The notes under the pieces: generated by a model
Database searches by the model: none
Told to the model about the DNA's origin: nothing
What the model saw: only the letters and a program-made list of their open reading frames with translations
Program-made: the position numbers and the translations under genes
From: JAWLBM01 sp041687675
GTDB taxonomy: Bacteria; Pseudomonadota; Alphaproteobacteria; Rhizobiales; Pleomorphomonadaceae
Assembly: GCA_041687675.1 (NCBI GenBank)
Contig: JAWLBM010000014.1
Coordinates: forward strand, 1 to 64,000
Length of the DNA: 64,000 nucleotides
Direction of reading: 5' to 3'
Shown: in pieces, positions 42,494-51,475 of the stretch
How the letters are laid out: each line of letters begins with the position of its first letter
How positions within the stretch are numbered: the first letter of the stretch is position 1

Positions 42494-43347
42494 GGCGCGA
42501 GGCGCCGCGATCGGCGGCCGACTTCCTTCCCATCGCGCTCCCCGCCGCGGTCCTCGGCGTGTTCTTCCTGATCCCCTTCGGGATCATGCTGGCGGTGAGC
42601 TTCTTCAAGCGCGTCCAGGGCGGCTTCTACGAGCCGGACTTCGTCCTCGACAACTACGCCCGCTTCCTCTCCGCCTTTTTCGGCGGCGTGCTCGGCTTCT
42701 CGGTCCTGCTCGCCGGCCTCGTCTCGCTGGTGGCGGTGGCGATCGCGCTGCCCTTCACCCACCGCCTCGCCCGCATGCGGCCCCGCGCGCAGGTCGCCTG
42801 GCTGGTCGGGCTGCTGTCGGTGCTGTCGCTCTCGGAGGTGATCATCGGCTTCGCCTGGTCGACGCTGCTGTCGAAGACGGCGGGCGTCACCAACCTCCTC
42901 GTGTTCGCGGGGATCATCGAGGAGTCCTTCTCGCTGTCGCCCTCCTTCGGAGCGGTGCTGACGGCGATGGTCTACCAGGCGTTCCCCTATTCGGTGCTGG
43001 TGCTCTACCCGGCGCTGGTGCGGCTCGACCCCTCGCTCGACGAGGCGGCGCGCACGCTCGGCGCCTCACCCCTCCGGGCCTTCTTCACCGTGGTGCTGCC
43101 GGCGCTGCGGCGGACGATCGTCGCCACCCTGATCCTCGTCTTCGTCTTCGCGCTCGGCTCCTACCTGATCCCGCAGATGCTCGGACGGCCGCAGCACTGG
43201 ACGATCTCGGTGCTCGTCACCGACCAGGCGATCTACCAGTCCAACATGCCCTTCGCCGCGGCGATGGCGGTGTTCCTGATGCTCGCCTGCCTCGCCCTGA
43301 TCGCGCTCGCCGGCCTCGTCGGCCGCGAGCGGGAGGCGATCCGATGA
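42490..43347 (+). CDS. Pot-type ABC transporter permease (PotB-like, second system)
   Basis: A 285-residue permease starting at a GTG that overlaps the ATPase stop (GTGA). First span LPIALPAAVLGVFFLIPFGI, coupling loop LDEAARTLGASPLRAFFTVVLPAL, and the PotB-like LGSYLIPQMLGRPQHWTISVLV. Six spans predicted. It couples to the next permease by ATGA. Confidence 0.9.
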   Translation: MRREAPRSAADFLPIALPAAVLGVFFLIPFGIMLAVSFFKRVQGGFYEPDFVLDNYARFLSAFFGGVLGFSVLLAGLVSLVAVAIALPFTHRLARMRPRAQVAWLVGLLSVLSLSEVIIGFAWSTLLSKTAGVTNLLVFAGIIEESFSLSPSFGAVLTAMVYQAFPYSVLVLYPALVRLDPSLDEAARTLGASPLRAFFTVVLPALRRTIVATLILVFVFALGSYLIPQMLGRPQHWTISVLVTDQAIYQSNMPFAAAMAVFLMLACLALIALAGLVGREREAIR

Positions 43348-44144
43348 GCGCGCGCCTCGCCGGGCGGCTGTTCATGGGCGCGGTCGGCGTGCTGCTCGCC
43401 GCCCCGGTGGTGGTGCTCGCCGGCGTCTCGCTCAACGCGAAGAAGACGCTGGTCTTCCCGCCGGAGGGCCTCTCGCTCTCCTGGTACACCGACATCGTCA
43501 CCGACGACGGCTGGCGCTCGGCGCTGGTCGCCTCGCTGACGGTGGCCACCCTGTCGGCGGCGATCGCGGTGCTGGTCGCCCTGCCGATCGCCTGGTTCCT
43601 CTGGCGGCGGATCTTCCCGCTCGCCGAGATCGTCCGCGGCCTCGGACTTGCGCCGTTCATCCTGCCGCCGGTGATCACCGCGCTCGGCTTCCTCTCCTTC
43701 TGGGCGACGGCGGGCTTCTACGGCCAGGGCTTCACCGTGCTGGTCAGCCACGGCATCTTCCTCGTCGCCCTGCCGCTGGTGACGCTGTCGATGGGCTTCG
43801 GCTCGATCGACCGCGAGATCGTCGAGGCCGGCGCCACCATGGGCGCGGACGACCGGACGCTGCTGCGCACGGTGATCCTGCCGCTGATGACTCCCTATGT
43901 GGTCTCCGGCTACGCCTTCGCCTTCGTGCTGTCGCTCAACGAGTACATCATCGCCTACATGACGGTCGGCTTCACGGTCGAGACGCTGCCGATCAAGGTG
44001 TTCAACTCGCTGCGCTACGGCTACACCCCGACCATGGCCGCCGTCGCGGTCGTCTTCGTCGGCCTTGCCGCCCTGGTGTTCGGCCTCATCGCCCGCTTCG
44101 GCGACCTCCGCCGCCTGCTCGGCGCGCTCGACCACAGGACCTGA
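43344..44144 (+). CDS. Pot-type ABC transporter permease (PotC-like, second system)
   Basis: A 266-residue permease with six spans. The periplasmic loop AKKTLVFPPEGLSLSWY, the coupling loop IVEAGATMGADDRTLLRTVILPLM and the LSLNEYIIAYMTVGFTVETLP segment match PotC-like proteins. Its start overlaps the partner stop. The nitrilase-family amidohydrolase gene follows after 11 bases, so the same message carries importer and enzyme. Confidence 0.91.
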   Translation: MSARLAGRLFMGAVGVLLAAPVVVLAGVSLNAKKTLVFPPEGLSLSWYTDIVTDDGWRSALVASLTVATLSAAIAVLVALPIAWFLWRRIFPLAEIVRGLGLAPFILPPVITALGFLSFWATAGFYGQGFTVLVSHGIFLVALPLVTLSMGFGSIDREIVEAGATMGADDRTLLRTVILPLMTPYVVSGYAFAFVLSLNEYIIAYMTVGFTVETLPIKVFNSLRYGYTPTMAAVAVVFVGLAALVFGLIARFGDLRRLLGALDHRT

Positions 44145-44155
44145 GGAACAAGAGC

Positions 44156-44962
44156 ATGCCCCGCGTCGCCATCCTCCAGCTCGATGCCGTCCGCGCCGAG
44201 GTCCAGGACACGCTGCCGAGGATCGAGGAGGCGCTCGCCTCCGCCGGCCGCGACGGCGCGGCCCTCCTCGTCGCGCCGGAACTCGCCACCACCGGCTACG
44301 GCGCCGGCCCGGCGCTCGCCCGCCTCGCCGAGACCGCGGACGGGCCGATGCTGTCCCGGCTCCGCGCCGCGGTGGAGCGGACGGGCGTGTCGCTGGTGAC
44401 CGGCTTCGCCGAGCGCGACGGCGAGCGGGTCTTCAACTCCGCCGCCCTCTTGAGGCCCGGCGCTGCGCCGCTCGTCTACCGCAAGGCCCAGCTCTACGGC
44501 GACTACGAGCAGGCCTGTTTCGCCCGGGCGGAGCTTGCCGTCGTCACCGCCGAGGTGGCGGGGCTCCGGCTCGGCCTCCTCATCTGCTTCGACGTGGAGT
44601 TCCCCGAGCACGTCCGCCGCCTCGCAAAAGCCGGTTGCGACCTCATCGCGGTGCCGACGGCGCTTCCTGGCTCGCCCGTCTCGCCGACCATCGCCGAACG
44701 GGTCATCCCGGTGCGCGCCTTCGAGAACCAGGTCTTCGTCGCCTACGCCGGCTGGGCCGGGCGCGACGAGCGCTTCGACTACGCGGGCCTTTCCTGCCTC
44801 GCCGGCCCGGGCGGAGAGGACCTCCTGCGCGCCGGCGCGACGGGCGGGTTCCTCGGCGTCGCCGAGGTCGACCCGGCGGCCTCCGAGCCGTTCCGCCGGA
44901 TCAATCCCTACCTCGCCGAGCTCCGCGAACCCTCGAGTCAGCCGAAGCGGGTCGGCAGATAG
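44156..44962 (+). CDS. Carbon-nitrogen hydrolase (nitrilase superfamily)
   Basis: A 268-residue amidohydrolase with the full Glu-Lys-Cys triad: E42 in VAPELATTGYG, K110 in VYRKAQLYGDYE and C144 in LLICFDVEFPEH. The fold and length match the branch with N-carbamoylputrescine amidase, beta-ureidopropionase and omega-amidase. It is the last gene of the plus-strand run, 11 bases after the permease. Given the guanidine hydrolase at the head of the run, removal of a carbamoyl group from a ureido product is an attractive role. It overlaps the opposing oxidoreductase gene by 25 bases. Confidence 0.9.
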   Translation: MPRVAILQLDAVRAEVQDTLPRIEEALASAGRDGAALLVAPELATTGYGAGPALARLAETADGPMLSRLRAAVERTGVSLVTGFAERDGERVFNSAALLRPGAAPLVYRKAQLYGDYEQACFARAELAVVTAEVAGLRLGLLICFDVEFPEHVRRLAKAGCDLIAVPTALPGSPVSPTIAERVIPVRAFENQVFVAYAGWAGRDERFDYAGLSCLAGPGGEDLLRAGATGGFLGVAEVDPAASEPFRRINPYLAELREPSSQPKRVGR

Positions 44963-46179
44963 GGCGCCGGGTCGATCACCGTCTCCGCCCCGGTCATCAG
45001 TTCCGCGAGGAGGCGGCCGGTGATCGCCGAGAGGGTCAGGCCGTGGTGGGCGTGGCCGAAGGCGAACCACAGGCCGCGGTGGCGCGGCGCCGGGCCGATC
45101 ACCGGCTTCATGTCCGGCAGCGCCGGCCGGCAGCCCATCCACGGCTCCGGGTCCATCGGCTCGCCGAGGGGGTAGATCGCCCTCGCCATCGGCAGCACCC
45201 GCTCGAGCTGCAGCGGCGAGGGCGGCGCGTCGCGGTCGGCGATCTCGATGCCGGTGGTGAGGCGGATGCCGCGGTCCATTGCCGCGAGCACGTAGCCGCC
45301 CTCGGCGTGCACCACCGAATGGCCGAGCACCGCGTTGCCCTTCGAGCCGTAGTGCATGTGGTAGCCGCGCTTCACCGCCAGCGGGAAGCGGTAGCCGAGC
45401 GGGCGGAAGACATCGTCCGACCAGGGCCCGAGCGAGACCACCGCGTCGCGCCCGGTCACCCGGCCCTCCTCCGTCTCCGCGGTCCAGCCGTCGTCGCCCT
45501 GGGCGAGCGTCCGGGCGTCGCCCCGGACGATGCGTCCGCCGCGGCGGACGAGGAGGTCGGCGTAGGCGCGGGTGAGCGCCAGGGGGTCGGTGACGGAGAC
45601 CGGGTCGTGCCAGTGGATGCCGCCGAGGACGCTGTCGGAAAGGTGCGGCTCCACGGCGCGCAGCCCGGCGCCGTCGAGCCGCGCGAAGGAAAGGCCGAGC
45701 CGCTCGAGCCCCTCGCTCGCCGCGAACTCGCGGTCGCGCAGGCGGGCGCTGGTGAACGCCTGGATCCAGCCGCGGCGGGCGAGCAGCGACCCGGCGCCCG
45801 CCTCGACGGCGAGGAGGTCGTGCTCGGCGACCGATCGCTCCACCAGCGGCAGCATGTCCTCCGCGGCGCGCCGGAGCCGCGCGGGGGCGGACTGGTGCCA
45901 GTAGCGGGCGAGCCAGGGCGCCGCCTTCAGTATGTGGCCCTTTTGCCAGAACACCTCCGGCGTCCGGTTCATCCCGTAGCGCAGGATGGAGCCAAGGTCG
46001 CGCGGGAAGGCGTAGGGCACCACGCTCGACCGCTCGATCAGACCGGCGTTGCCGAAGCTCGTCTCCTCGCCCGGCCCCCTGCGGTCCAGCAGCGTGACCG
46101 AACGGCCGCGCGCGGCGAGGTGCAAGGCCACGCAGACGCCGACGATGCCCGCGCCGGCGACGATCACGTCCTGCTTCAT
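44938..46179 (-). CDS. FAD-dependent amino-acid dehydrogenase (DadA/DAO family)
   Basis: A 413-residue DAO-family flavoprotein. It begins with VIVAGAGIVGVCVALHLAARG (about 5-25) and TLLDRRGPGEETSFGNAGLI, the latter typical of DadA-type D-amino-acid dehydrogenases. GCRPALPDMKPVIGPAPRHRGLWFAFGHAHHGLTL near the C-terminus is also diagnostic. It should deaminate a D-amino acid or related amine, passing electrons to the respiratory chain. It follows the FAH-family gene by 28 bases and converges on the nitrilase-family gene. Confidence 0.9.
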   Translation of the reverse strand: MKQDVIVAGAGIVGVCVALHLAARGRSVTLLDRRGPGEETSFGNAGLIERSSVVPYAFPRDLGSILRYGMNRTPEVFWQKGHILKAAPWLARYWHQSAPARLRRAAEDMLPLVERSVAEHDLLAVEAGAGSLLARRGWIQAFTSARLRDREFAASEGLERLGLSFARLDGAGLRAVEPHLSDSVLGGIHWHDPVSVTDPLALTRAYADLLVRRGGRIVRGDARTLAQGDDGWTAETEEGRVTGRDAVVSLGPWSDDVFRPLGYRFPLAVKRGYHMHYGSKGNAVLGHSVVHAEGGYVLAAMDRGIRLTTGIEIADRDAPPSPLQLERVLPMARAIYPLGEPMDPEPWMGCRPALPDMKPVIGPAPRHRGLWFAFGHAHHGLTLSAITGRLLAELMTGAETVIDPAPYLPTRFG

Positions 46180-46207
46180 CGATTCCCCCGTCCCAAGACC
46201 GCGGCGA

Positions 46208-47371
46208 TCAGCCGACCAGCCCGCGCCGGGCGAGGTTGCGCATCAGCGCCGACGCGCCCATCGACCAGGGCTCGGTCCGGTCGGTCGGCATCACCCGGTT
46301 GACCAGCGCGCCGATCTCCGGCGAGGCGATGGTGACGATGTCACCAACCTTGTGGGTGAAGCCGCGGCCCGGCGCGTCGCGGTCGTCGGTCGGCGCGAAC
46401 ATGGTGCCGAGGTAGAGCACGAGGCCGTCCGGGTAGGAGTGGTGCTCGTTGATCGCCTGGGCGACGAGGTCGGCCGGGTCGCGGCTGATCTCGGCGATGG
46501 AGGACCGGCCGGTCATCGTGAAGGCGTCCGCCCCGGTGACCGTCAGCGAGATCTCCATCCGGCGCACGTCGTCGAGGGAGAAGCCGTCGTCGAAAAGGCG
46601 CACGAAGGGGCCGACCGAGGCGGCGCCGTTGTTGTCCTTGGCCTTGCCGAGGAGCAGCGCCGAGCGGCCCTCGACGTCGCGGAGGTTGACGTCGTTGCCG
46701 AGCGTGCAGCCGACGATCCGGCCCTTGGAGGAGACGACCAGAACCGCCTCCGGCTCCGGGTTGTTCCAGGTGGACGCCGGATGGACGCCGATGTCCATCA
46801 TGGTCCCGACCGCCGACATCGGCTGGCCCTTGGTGAAGATCTCCGCGTCGGGGCCGATGCCGACCTCGAGGTACTGGCTCCAGGCGCCCGCCTTGATCAG
46901 CGTCTCCTTGAGCGCCGCCGCCTCGGGCGAGCCCGGCTTCAGCTTCCTGAGGTCGTCGCCGACCAGGTCGCGGATGTGCCCGCGGATGGTGGCGGCCGCC
47001 TCGGCGTCGCCGCGGGCGCGCTCCTCGATCACCCGCTCCAGCATGGAGACGACGAAGGTGACGCCGGCTGCCTTGATCGCCTGCAGGTCGATCGGCGCGA
47101 GCAGCCAGGGCTGGTGCATGTCCCGCTCGTCCGGCGGGGTGTTCGCCATCACGTCGGCCACGGAGCCGATGTCCTTCCCGGACGCCGCCTTCAGCGCCGC
47201 CGCCGGATCCCCGGCCTCGCAGAGGTCGCGCACCGTGTGGAAGGCGGCGGTGACGTCGACGAGGCGGTCGCCGTCGACCCGCACCACGCAGGGGCCCAGC
47301 GTGGGCACCATGGCGCGCCCGACGAGCGTGGCGTTCTCCGGCAGGAGCGGAACGGCGGGGATGGCGGACAT
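46208..47371 (-). CDS. Fumarylacetoacetate hydrolase (FAH) family protein
   Basis: A 387-residue protein with the FAH C-terminal fold. Segments LGNDVNLRDVEGRSALLLGKAKD and VLYLGTMFAPTDDRDAPG carry the metal-binding acids and the glycine-rich turn seen in FAH and 2-keto-4-pentenoate hydratase relatives. The N-terminal 120 residues look like the cap region of longer family members. Activity on a beta-diketone, oxo-pentenoate or ulosonic acid is possible, but the substrate is unknown. It heads the two-gene minus-strand operon with the amino-acid dehydrogenase and is divergent from an SDR gene 209 bases away. Confidence 0.87.
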   Translation of the reverse strand: MSAIPAVPLLPENATLVGRAMVPTLGPCVVRVDGDRLVDVTAAFHTVRDLCEAGDPAAALKAASGKDIGSVADVMANTPPDERDMHQPWLLAPIDLQAIKAAGVTFVVSMLERVIEERARGDAEAAATIRGHIRDLVGDDLRKLKPGSPEAAALKETLIKAGAWSQYLEVGIGPDAEIFTKGQPMSAVGTMMDIGVHPASTWNNPEPEAVLVVSSKGRIVGCTLGNDVNLRDVEGRSALLLGKAKDNNGAASVGPFVRLFDDGFSLDDVRRMEISLTVTGADAFTMTGRSSIAEISRDPADLVAQAINEHHSYPDGLVLYLGTMFAPTDDRDAPGRGFTHKVGDIVTIASPEIGALVNRVMPTDRTEPWSMGASALMRNLARRGLVG

Positions 47372-47580
47372 GGCAATGCTCCCGGAAAGGACGAAGACGG
47401 GCCCTTCATCTAGCAGGGCGGCGGAGCCCTGTCACATGGTCCGGCGGCATCGCGGACCACCGGCGGCACGGCGGCCACCGGCCCGCGCGGGGCCTTCGGC
47501 CGGCACCGATGACTGCGATCAATGGAACCAGATGCGTCGGCCGGCACTCTGTCGGACACAACCCCCGACAGGAGGCAGGC

Positions 47581-48357
47581 ATGGGACGGGTTCAGGACAA
47601 GGTGGCCATCGTGACCGGCGGCGCGATGGGGCTCGGCGAGGCGATGGCGAGGATGCTCGCCCGCGAGGGGGCGAAAGTTGTCGTCACCGATGTCGCCGAC
47701 GACGCCGGCGAGAAGGTCGCCGCCTCGATCGCGGCCGAGGGCGGCACTGCCGTCTACCGCCAGCAGGACGTCGCCGACGAGCCGACCTGGGAGGCGGTGA
47801 TGAAGGAGACGGTCGACCGCTTCGGCAGGGTCGACGTCCTCGTCAACAACGCCGGCATCGGCTCCGGTTGCCCGCCCGACGAGCAGACGCTGGAGGACTG
47901 GCGGCGGCTGATGAGCATCAACCTCGACGGGGTCTTCCTCGGCACCAAGCACGCCATACGGACGATGCGCGCGCACAAGCCGTCCGGCGGCTCGATCGTC
48001 AACCTCTCCTCCATCGAGGGGATCGTCGGCGATCCGAACCTCGGCTGCTACAACGCCTCCAAGGGCGGCGTGCGGCTCTACACCAAGTCGGTCGCGCTCT
48101 ACTGCGCCAGGAACGGGCTCGGGATCCGGGTCAATTCCGTGCACCCGGGCTACATCTGGACGCCGATGGTGGAGAACTACCTGGCGTCGGTCGGCGACGT
48201 GGACGAGGGCCGCGAGGCGCTCGACGCCATGCACCCGGTCGGTCATATCGGCGAGCCGGACGACATCGCCTGGGGGGTGCTCTATCTCGCCTCCGACGAG
48301 TCGAAGTTCGTCACCGGCGCGGAACTGGTGATCGACGGCGGCTACACGGCCCAATAG
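47581..48357 (+). CDS. Short-chain dehydrogenase/reductase (SDR)
   Basis: A 258-residue classical SDR: cofactor motif TGGAMGLGEAMARML (about 13-27), NNAGIGSG, catalytic serine in NLSSIEG and Tyr-Lys in YNASKGG. C-terminal TGAELVIDGGY. The ATG at 47581 follows AGGAGG and is better than the open-frame start 72 bases upstream. It resembles cyclopentanol/3-alpha-hydroxysteroid dehydrogenase-type SDRs in the GSGCPPDEQTLEDWRRLM stretch, but the substrate is not assigned. It is divergent from the FAH operon and appears monocistronic. Confidence 0.9.
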   Translation: MGRVQDKVAIVTGGAMGLGEAMARMLAREGAKVVVTDVADDAGEKVAASIAAEGGTAVYRQQDVADEPTWEAVMKETVDRFGRVDVLVNNAGIGSGCPPDEQTLEDWRRLMSINLDGVFLGTKHAIRTMRAHKPSGGSIVNLSSIEGIVGDPNLGCYNASKGGVRLYTKSVALYCARNGLGIRVNSVHPGYIWTPMVENYLASVGDVDEGREALDAMHPVGHIGEPDDIAWGVLYLASDESKFVTGAELVIDGGYTAQ

Positions 48358-48465
48358 AGGCGGCGGGAAGCGGCGGGAGGCGGCAGAATTCGGCTCATTC
48401 CCGCGTTTGCACATAGAAATCCGAAATGACATACTTCGTCCCCACCGCGGGGGTACAGGCGAGGG

Positions 48466-50238
48466 ATGTCTCGAAGATTTGGTTCGCTGACGCTGACCCA
48501 GCGCCTGTTCGTTCTCTCGGCCGTTGCGCTGGCCCCCGCGTTCCTCATCGTGTTCTACAACCTCGTGGCGCTCCGCGACGCGCGGGAGAAGGAGGTCCAC
48601 GCCGAGGCCCGCCAGGCCGGGCAGATCGCCGCCCTCGAGGTGGAGCGAATCGTCTTCGGCTCGGAGGACGTGCTCAAGGCGCTCGCCACCTCGCCGGTGG
48701 TGACCGGCGACGGCCGGGCCTGCGCCCGCTACCTTGCGGCGGTGGACAGCCAGCTCGAGCGCTTCTCGACCATCCGCGTGCTGTCCGCCGACGGGCGGGT
48801 CCACTGCAGTTCCGAGGGGCCGATCGAGGGCTCCTTCGACGATCGCGGCTACTTCAGGGAGGCGGTCGACACCGGGCGGTTCGTGGTCGGCGTCTATACC
48901 GAGGACCGCATCGACGGCCGCCGGGTGCTGCCGCTGGCCCTGCCGACCCGCAACGCCACCGGCGGCATCGACCGGGTCGTCGTCGGCACTCTCGACCTCG
49001 ACTGGCTCGGCAACCTCGTCCGCGAGCGGAACTTCTCGCAAGGCAGGGCCCTCACCATCGCCGACCGGAACGGCGTGATCATCGCCCGCGAGCCGTACCC
49101 GGAGCGTTTCGTCGGCACCAGCATCCCGGAGGCCTACCGGCCGCTCGTCACCGCCCCCACGCCCGGCACGCGCGAACTCGCCAGCCAGGACGGCACCGAG
49201 CGCATCATCGGATACTTTCCCGTCGCCTATCCGCCCCGCGGGCTCTACATCAGCGCCGGGATCGGCCGCGAGGAGATGTTCGCGCCGATCCGGGACGCCA
49301 GCCTTCGCGGCCTCGCCATGGCCGGCGCCGGCATGGTGGCGGCCCTGCTGTTCGCCTTCTTCACCGGCCGCGCCCTCGTCCGCCGCCCGGTGCAGCGGAT
49401 CATCCGCACCGTCGAGGCCTGGCGGCGGGGCGAGGAGACCGCCCGCACCGGGATGACCGGGGACGAGGCGGAACTCGGCCTCGTCGCCCGGGCCATCGAC
49501 GACTACATGGACGAGCTGGTCGCCGACCGCAGGCTGCGGCGCCAGGCCGAGCAGCACCGCGAACTGCTGCTCAGGGAACTCGACCACCGGGTGAAGAACA
49601 TCCTCGCCACGGTCCAGGCGATTGCCCGGCAGACCTTCCGCCCGGGCTCGGACCCGGAGGAGCAGATGGCGGCCTATTCGGCGCGGTTGAGCGCCATCGC
49701 CAACGCCCACGCCCTGCTCGTCTCCGACGCCTCCCAGAGCGCCGACATCGGGGCGGTGGTTGCGGGCGCGATCAGCCCCTTCCGCAGCGAGGGCGACCGG
49801 CGGTTCCGCGTCTCGGGGCCGCCGCTGACGATGCGCTCGAAGAGCGCCCTCGCCCTCGCCATGGCGCTGCACGAGCTCTGCACCAACTCGGTGAAATACG
49901 GAGCCCTCTCCGTCGAGGAGGGCTGGATCGGGATCGACTGGACCATCTCCGGCGCGGCGGCGGCCGAGCGGCTGCAGCTCACCTGGCGCGAGCACGAGGG
50001 CCCGCCGGTCGAGCCGCCGGACCGGACCGGCTTCGGATCGCGGATGATCGAGCGGCTGCTTGCCGCCGAGATGAGGGCGGAGGTGACGCTCGACTACCCG
50101 GCGGACGGCGTCGTCTGCCGGCTTGACGCGCCGCTGGCGGCGGTGGACGGCGACGGCGAGGAGGCGGACACGCCCTCGCCGGCGGCGCGCCAGCCGAGCC
50201 GGGAGCCGGCGTCGGCGGGCACCGAGGCCGCCCCGTGA
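48466..50238 (+). CDS. HWE-family sensor histidine kinase with periplasmic Cache-type sensor
   Basis: A membrane sensor kinase of 590 residues. Span 1 is about 11-33, a periplasmic Cache-like domain about 34-280, span 2 about 283-303, and a HAMP-like linker to about 357. The catalytic part has the phospho-accepting H374 in ELDHRVKN, the HWE-type N-box HELCTNSVKYGA (469-480), WREHEGP (507-513) and the G-box GFGSRMI. The His of the N-box and the W-x-E motif define the HWE family. Such kinases often feed the PhyR-EcfG general stress response in alphaproteobacteria. No response regulator gene is adjacent. Confidence 0.93.
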   Translation: MSRRFGSLTLTQRLFVLSAVALAPAFLIVFYNLVALRDAREKEVHAEARQAGQIAALEVERIVFGSEDVLKALATSPVVTGDGRACARYLAAVDSQLERFSTIRVLSADGRVHCSSEGPIEGSFDDRGYFREAVDTGRFVVGVYTEDRIDGRRVLPLALPTRNATGGIDRVVVGTLDLDWLGNLVRERNFSQGRALTIADRNGVIIAREPYPERFVGTSIPEAYRPLVTAPTPGTRELASQDGTERIIGYFPVAYPPRGLYISAGIGREEMFAPIRDASLRGLAMAGAGMVAALLFAFFTGRALVRRPVQRIIRTVEAWRRGEETARTGMTGDEAELGLVARAIDDYMDELVADRRLRRQAEQHRELLLRELDHRVKNILATVQAIARQTFRPGSDPEEQMAAYSARLSAIANAHALLVSDASQSADIGAVVAGAISPFRSEGDRRFRVSGPPLTMRSKSALALAMALHELCTNSVKYGALSVEEGWIGIDWTISGAAAAERLQLTWREHEGPPVEPPDRTGFGSRMIERLLAAEMRAEVTLDYPADGVVCRLDAPLAAVDGDGEEADTPSPAARQPSREPASAGTEAAP

Positions 50239-50241
50239 AAT

Positions 50242-50723
50242 TCAGCCCGGGCCGGCAGCCGGCGGGTGCGGCGGCCGGCGCAGCGACTTCAGCAGGATCC
50301 CGGCGAGCGGGATGATGAGGCCCGGCAGGGCCCCGTCGAGCGGATTGCGCAGGACGCGGGTGAAGCCCGCAAGGTCCGCCTCCGCCTCCCGCAGGTCGGC
50401 CACCAGCGCCTCGGTCGCCGAGTCGCGCAGCTGTTGCGCGAGCTCGAGGTCCCGTCCGGGCGCGATCCCGGCGGCCACCACCCAGACGATCGCGGCGACG
50501 ACCAGCGCGCCGCCGCCGACGATCACCGCCGCGACGATCGGGCCGAAGGCGCGCTCCAGGGCGAGGAAGGCGGCGATCCCCAGCATCACCGCCCCGAACA
50601 GGCCGACCAGCACCGCGACGACCTGCAGGCCCGAGCGGGCGACCAGCGCCCTCAGGTGGATGTCGGCGATGATCGCGTCGGCGCGCAGCACCACCCGGGC
50701 ATTGCGCAGGATGCTCTCGGTCC

Positions 50724-50727
<4 letters not shown>
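50242..50727 (-). CDS. Phage-holin-like/DUF1469-type membrane protein
   Basis: A 161-residue membrane protein with two strong spans, GLQVVAVLVGLFGAVMLGIAAFL and IVAAVIVGGGALVVAAIVWVVAA, and an amphipathic C-terminal part ending in a short basic tail. This is the layout of the putative Actinobacteriophage-holin-superfamily-III/YqjE proteins that pair with YqjD/DUF883-like partners. The ATG at 50727 overlaps the upstream gene stop by 4 bases, so it was preferred over 50739. No lysis function is implied; relatives are stress-linked membrane proteins. Confidence 0.78.
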
Positions 50728-51017
<290 letters not shown>

Positions 51018-51113
51018 CGGTGAAAGGCCCCCTTCCCGGCAACGCGCCGCCGGCCCTCGGGTCGGCGGCGCGGCTACACTGCCAGAGAAGGGAACCACCG
51101 GCGTTGACGGACA

Positions 51114-51359
51114 TCAACTCCGCCGCGCCTCGCGCCCGGCTTCCAGCTTCTCCTTCAGCTCGTCGATACGGCGGGAGGCCTCGGCCTTGGAGAGATCCGA
51201 CGGCGGCGGCTCGACGCCCACCTCCTCGGACAGCGTGGTGAGGTAGGAGCGCTGCGCCCCCGTCATCGGCTCGTCGCCGGAGATCCAGTTCGCCGGATTT
51301 TTCTCGGTGTTGGAGCCGGGATGCGGGTCGAGCTTGGGATTGCGGTCGTCGCCGGACAT
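51114..51359 (-). CDS. DUF3072 domain protein
   Basis: An 81-residue soluble protein. The core EPMTGAQRSYLTTLSEEVG followed by DLSKAEASRRIDELKEKL is the DUF3072 pattern, a short helical module also seen in stress-related small proteins. It has no signal or membrane segment. A perfect EcfG-type promoter (GGAAC-N16-CGTT) ends 37 bases upstream of its ATG, the best-supported promoter in the window. The DUF883-like and holin-like genes follow 96 bases later and may be on the same message. Confidence 0.85.
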   Translation of the reverse strand: MSGDDRNPKLDPHPGSNTEKNPANWISGDEPMTGAQRSYLTTLSEEVGVEPPPSDLSKAEASRRIDELKEKLEAGREARRS

Positions 51360-51395
51360 GGCGGGTCTCCTCGATCAGTGTTCATGGTCCGTTCC

Positions 51396-51420
51396 AACGC
51401 CGTCGGCGAAGGCGGGTTCC
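51396..51420 (-). promoter_or_regulatory. EcfG (general stress sigma factor) promoter
   Basis: On the minus strand GGAAC (51420-51416), 16 bases, then CGTT (51399-51396): an exact match to the EcfG consensus GGAAC-N16/17-CGTT of alphaproteobacteria. The start codon of the DUF3072 gene is 37 bases downstream of the -10. Confidence 0.82.
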
Positions 51421-51475
51421 CTCGCGGGGCCGGCCGGGGCCGGCCGGATCCGGGCCGGCCGGGTCCGGAGGGCCG

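Noticed and set aside
47410..49995. Long minus-strand open frame opposite the SDR and HWE kinase genes
   Set aside because: Repetitive G/A/R/H/D/V composition without any fold signature; the plus strand encodes a complete kinase.
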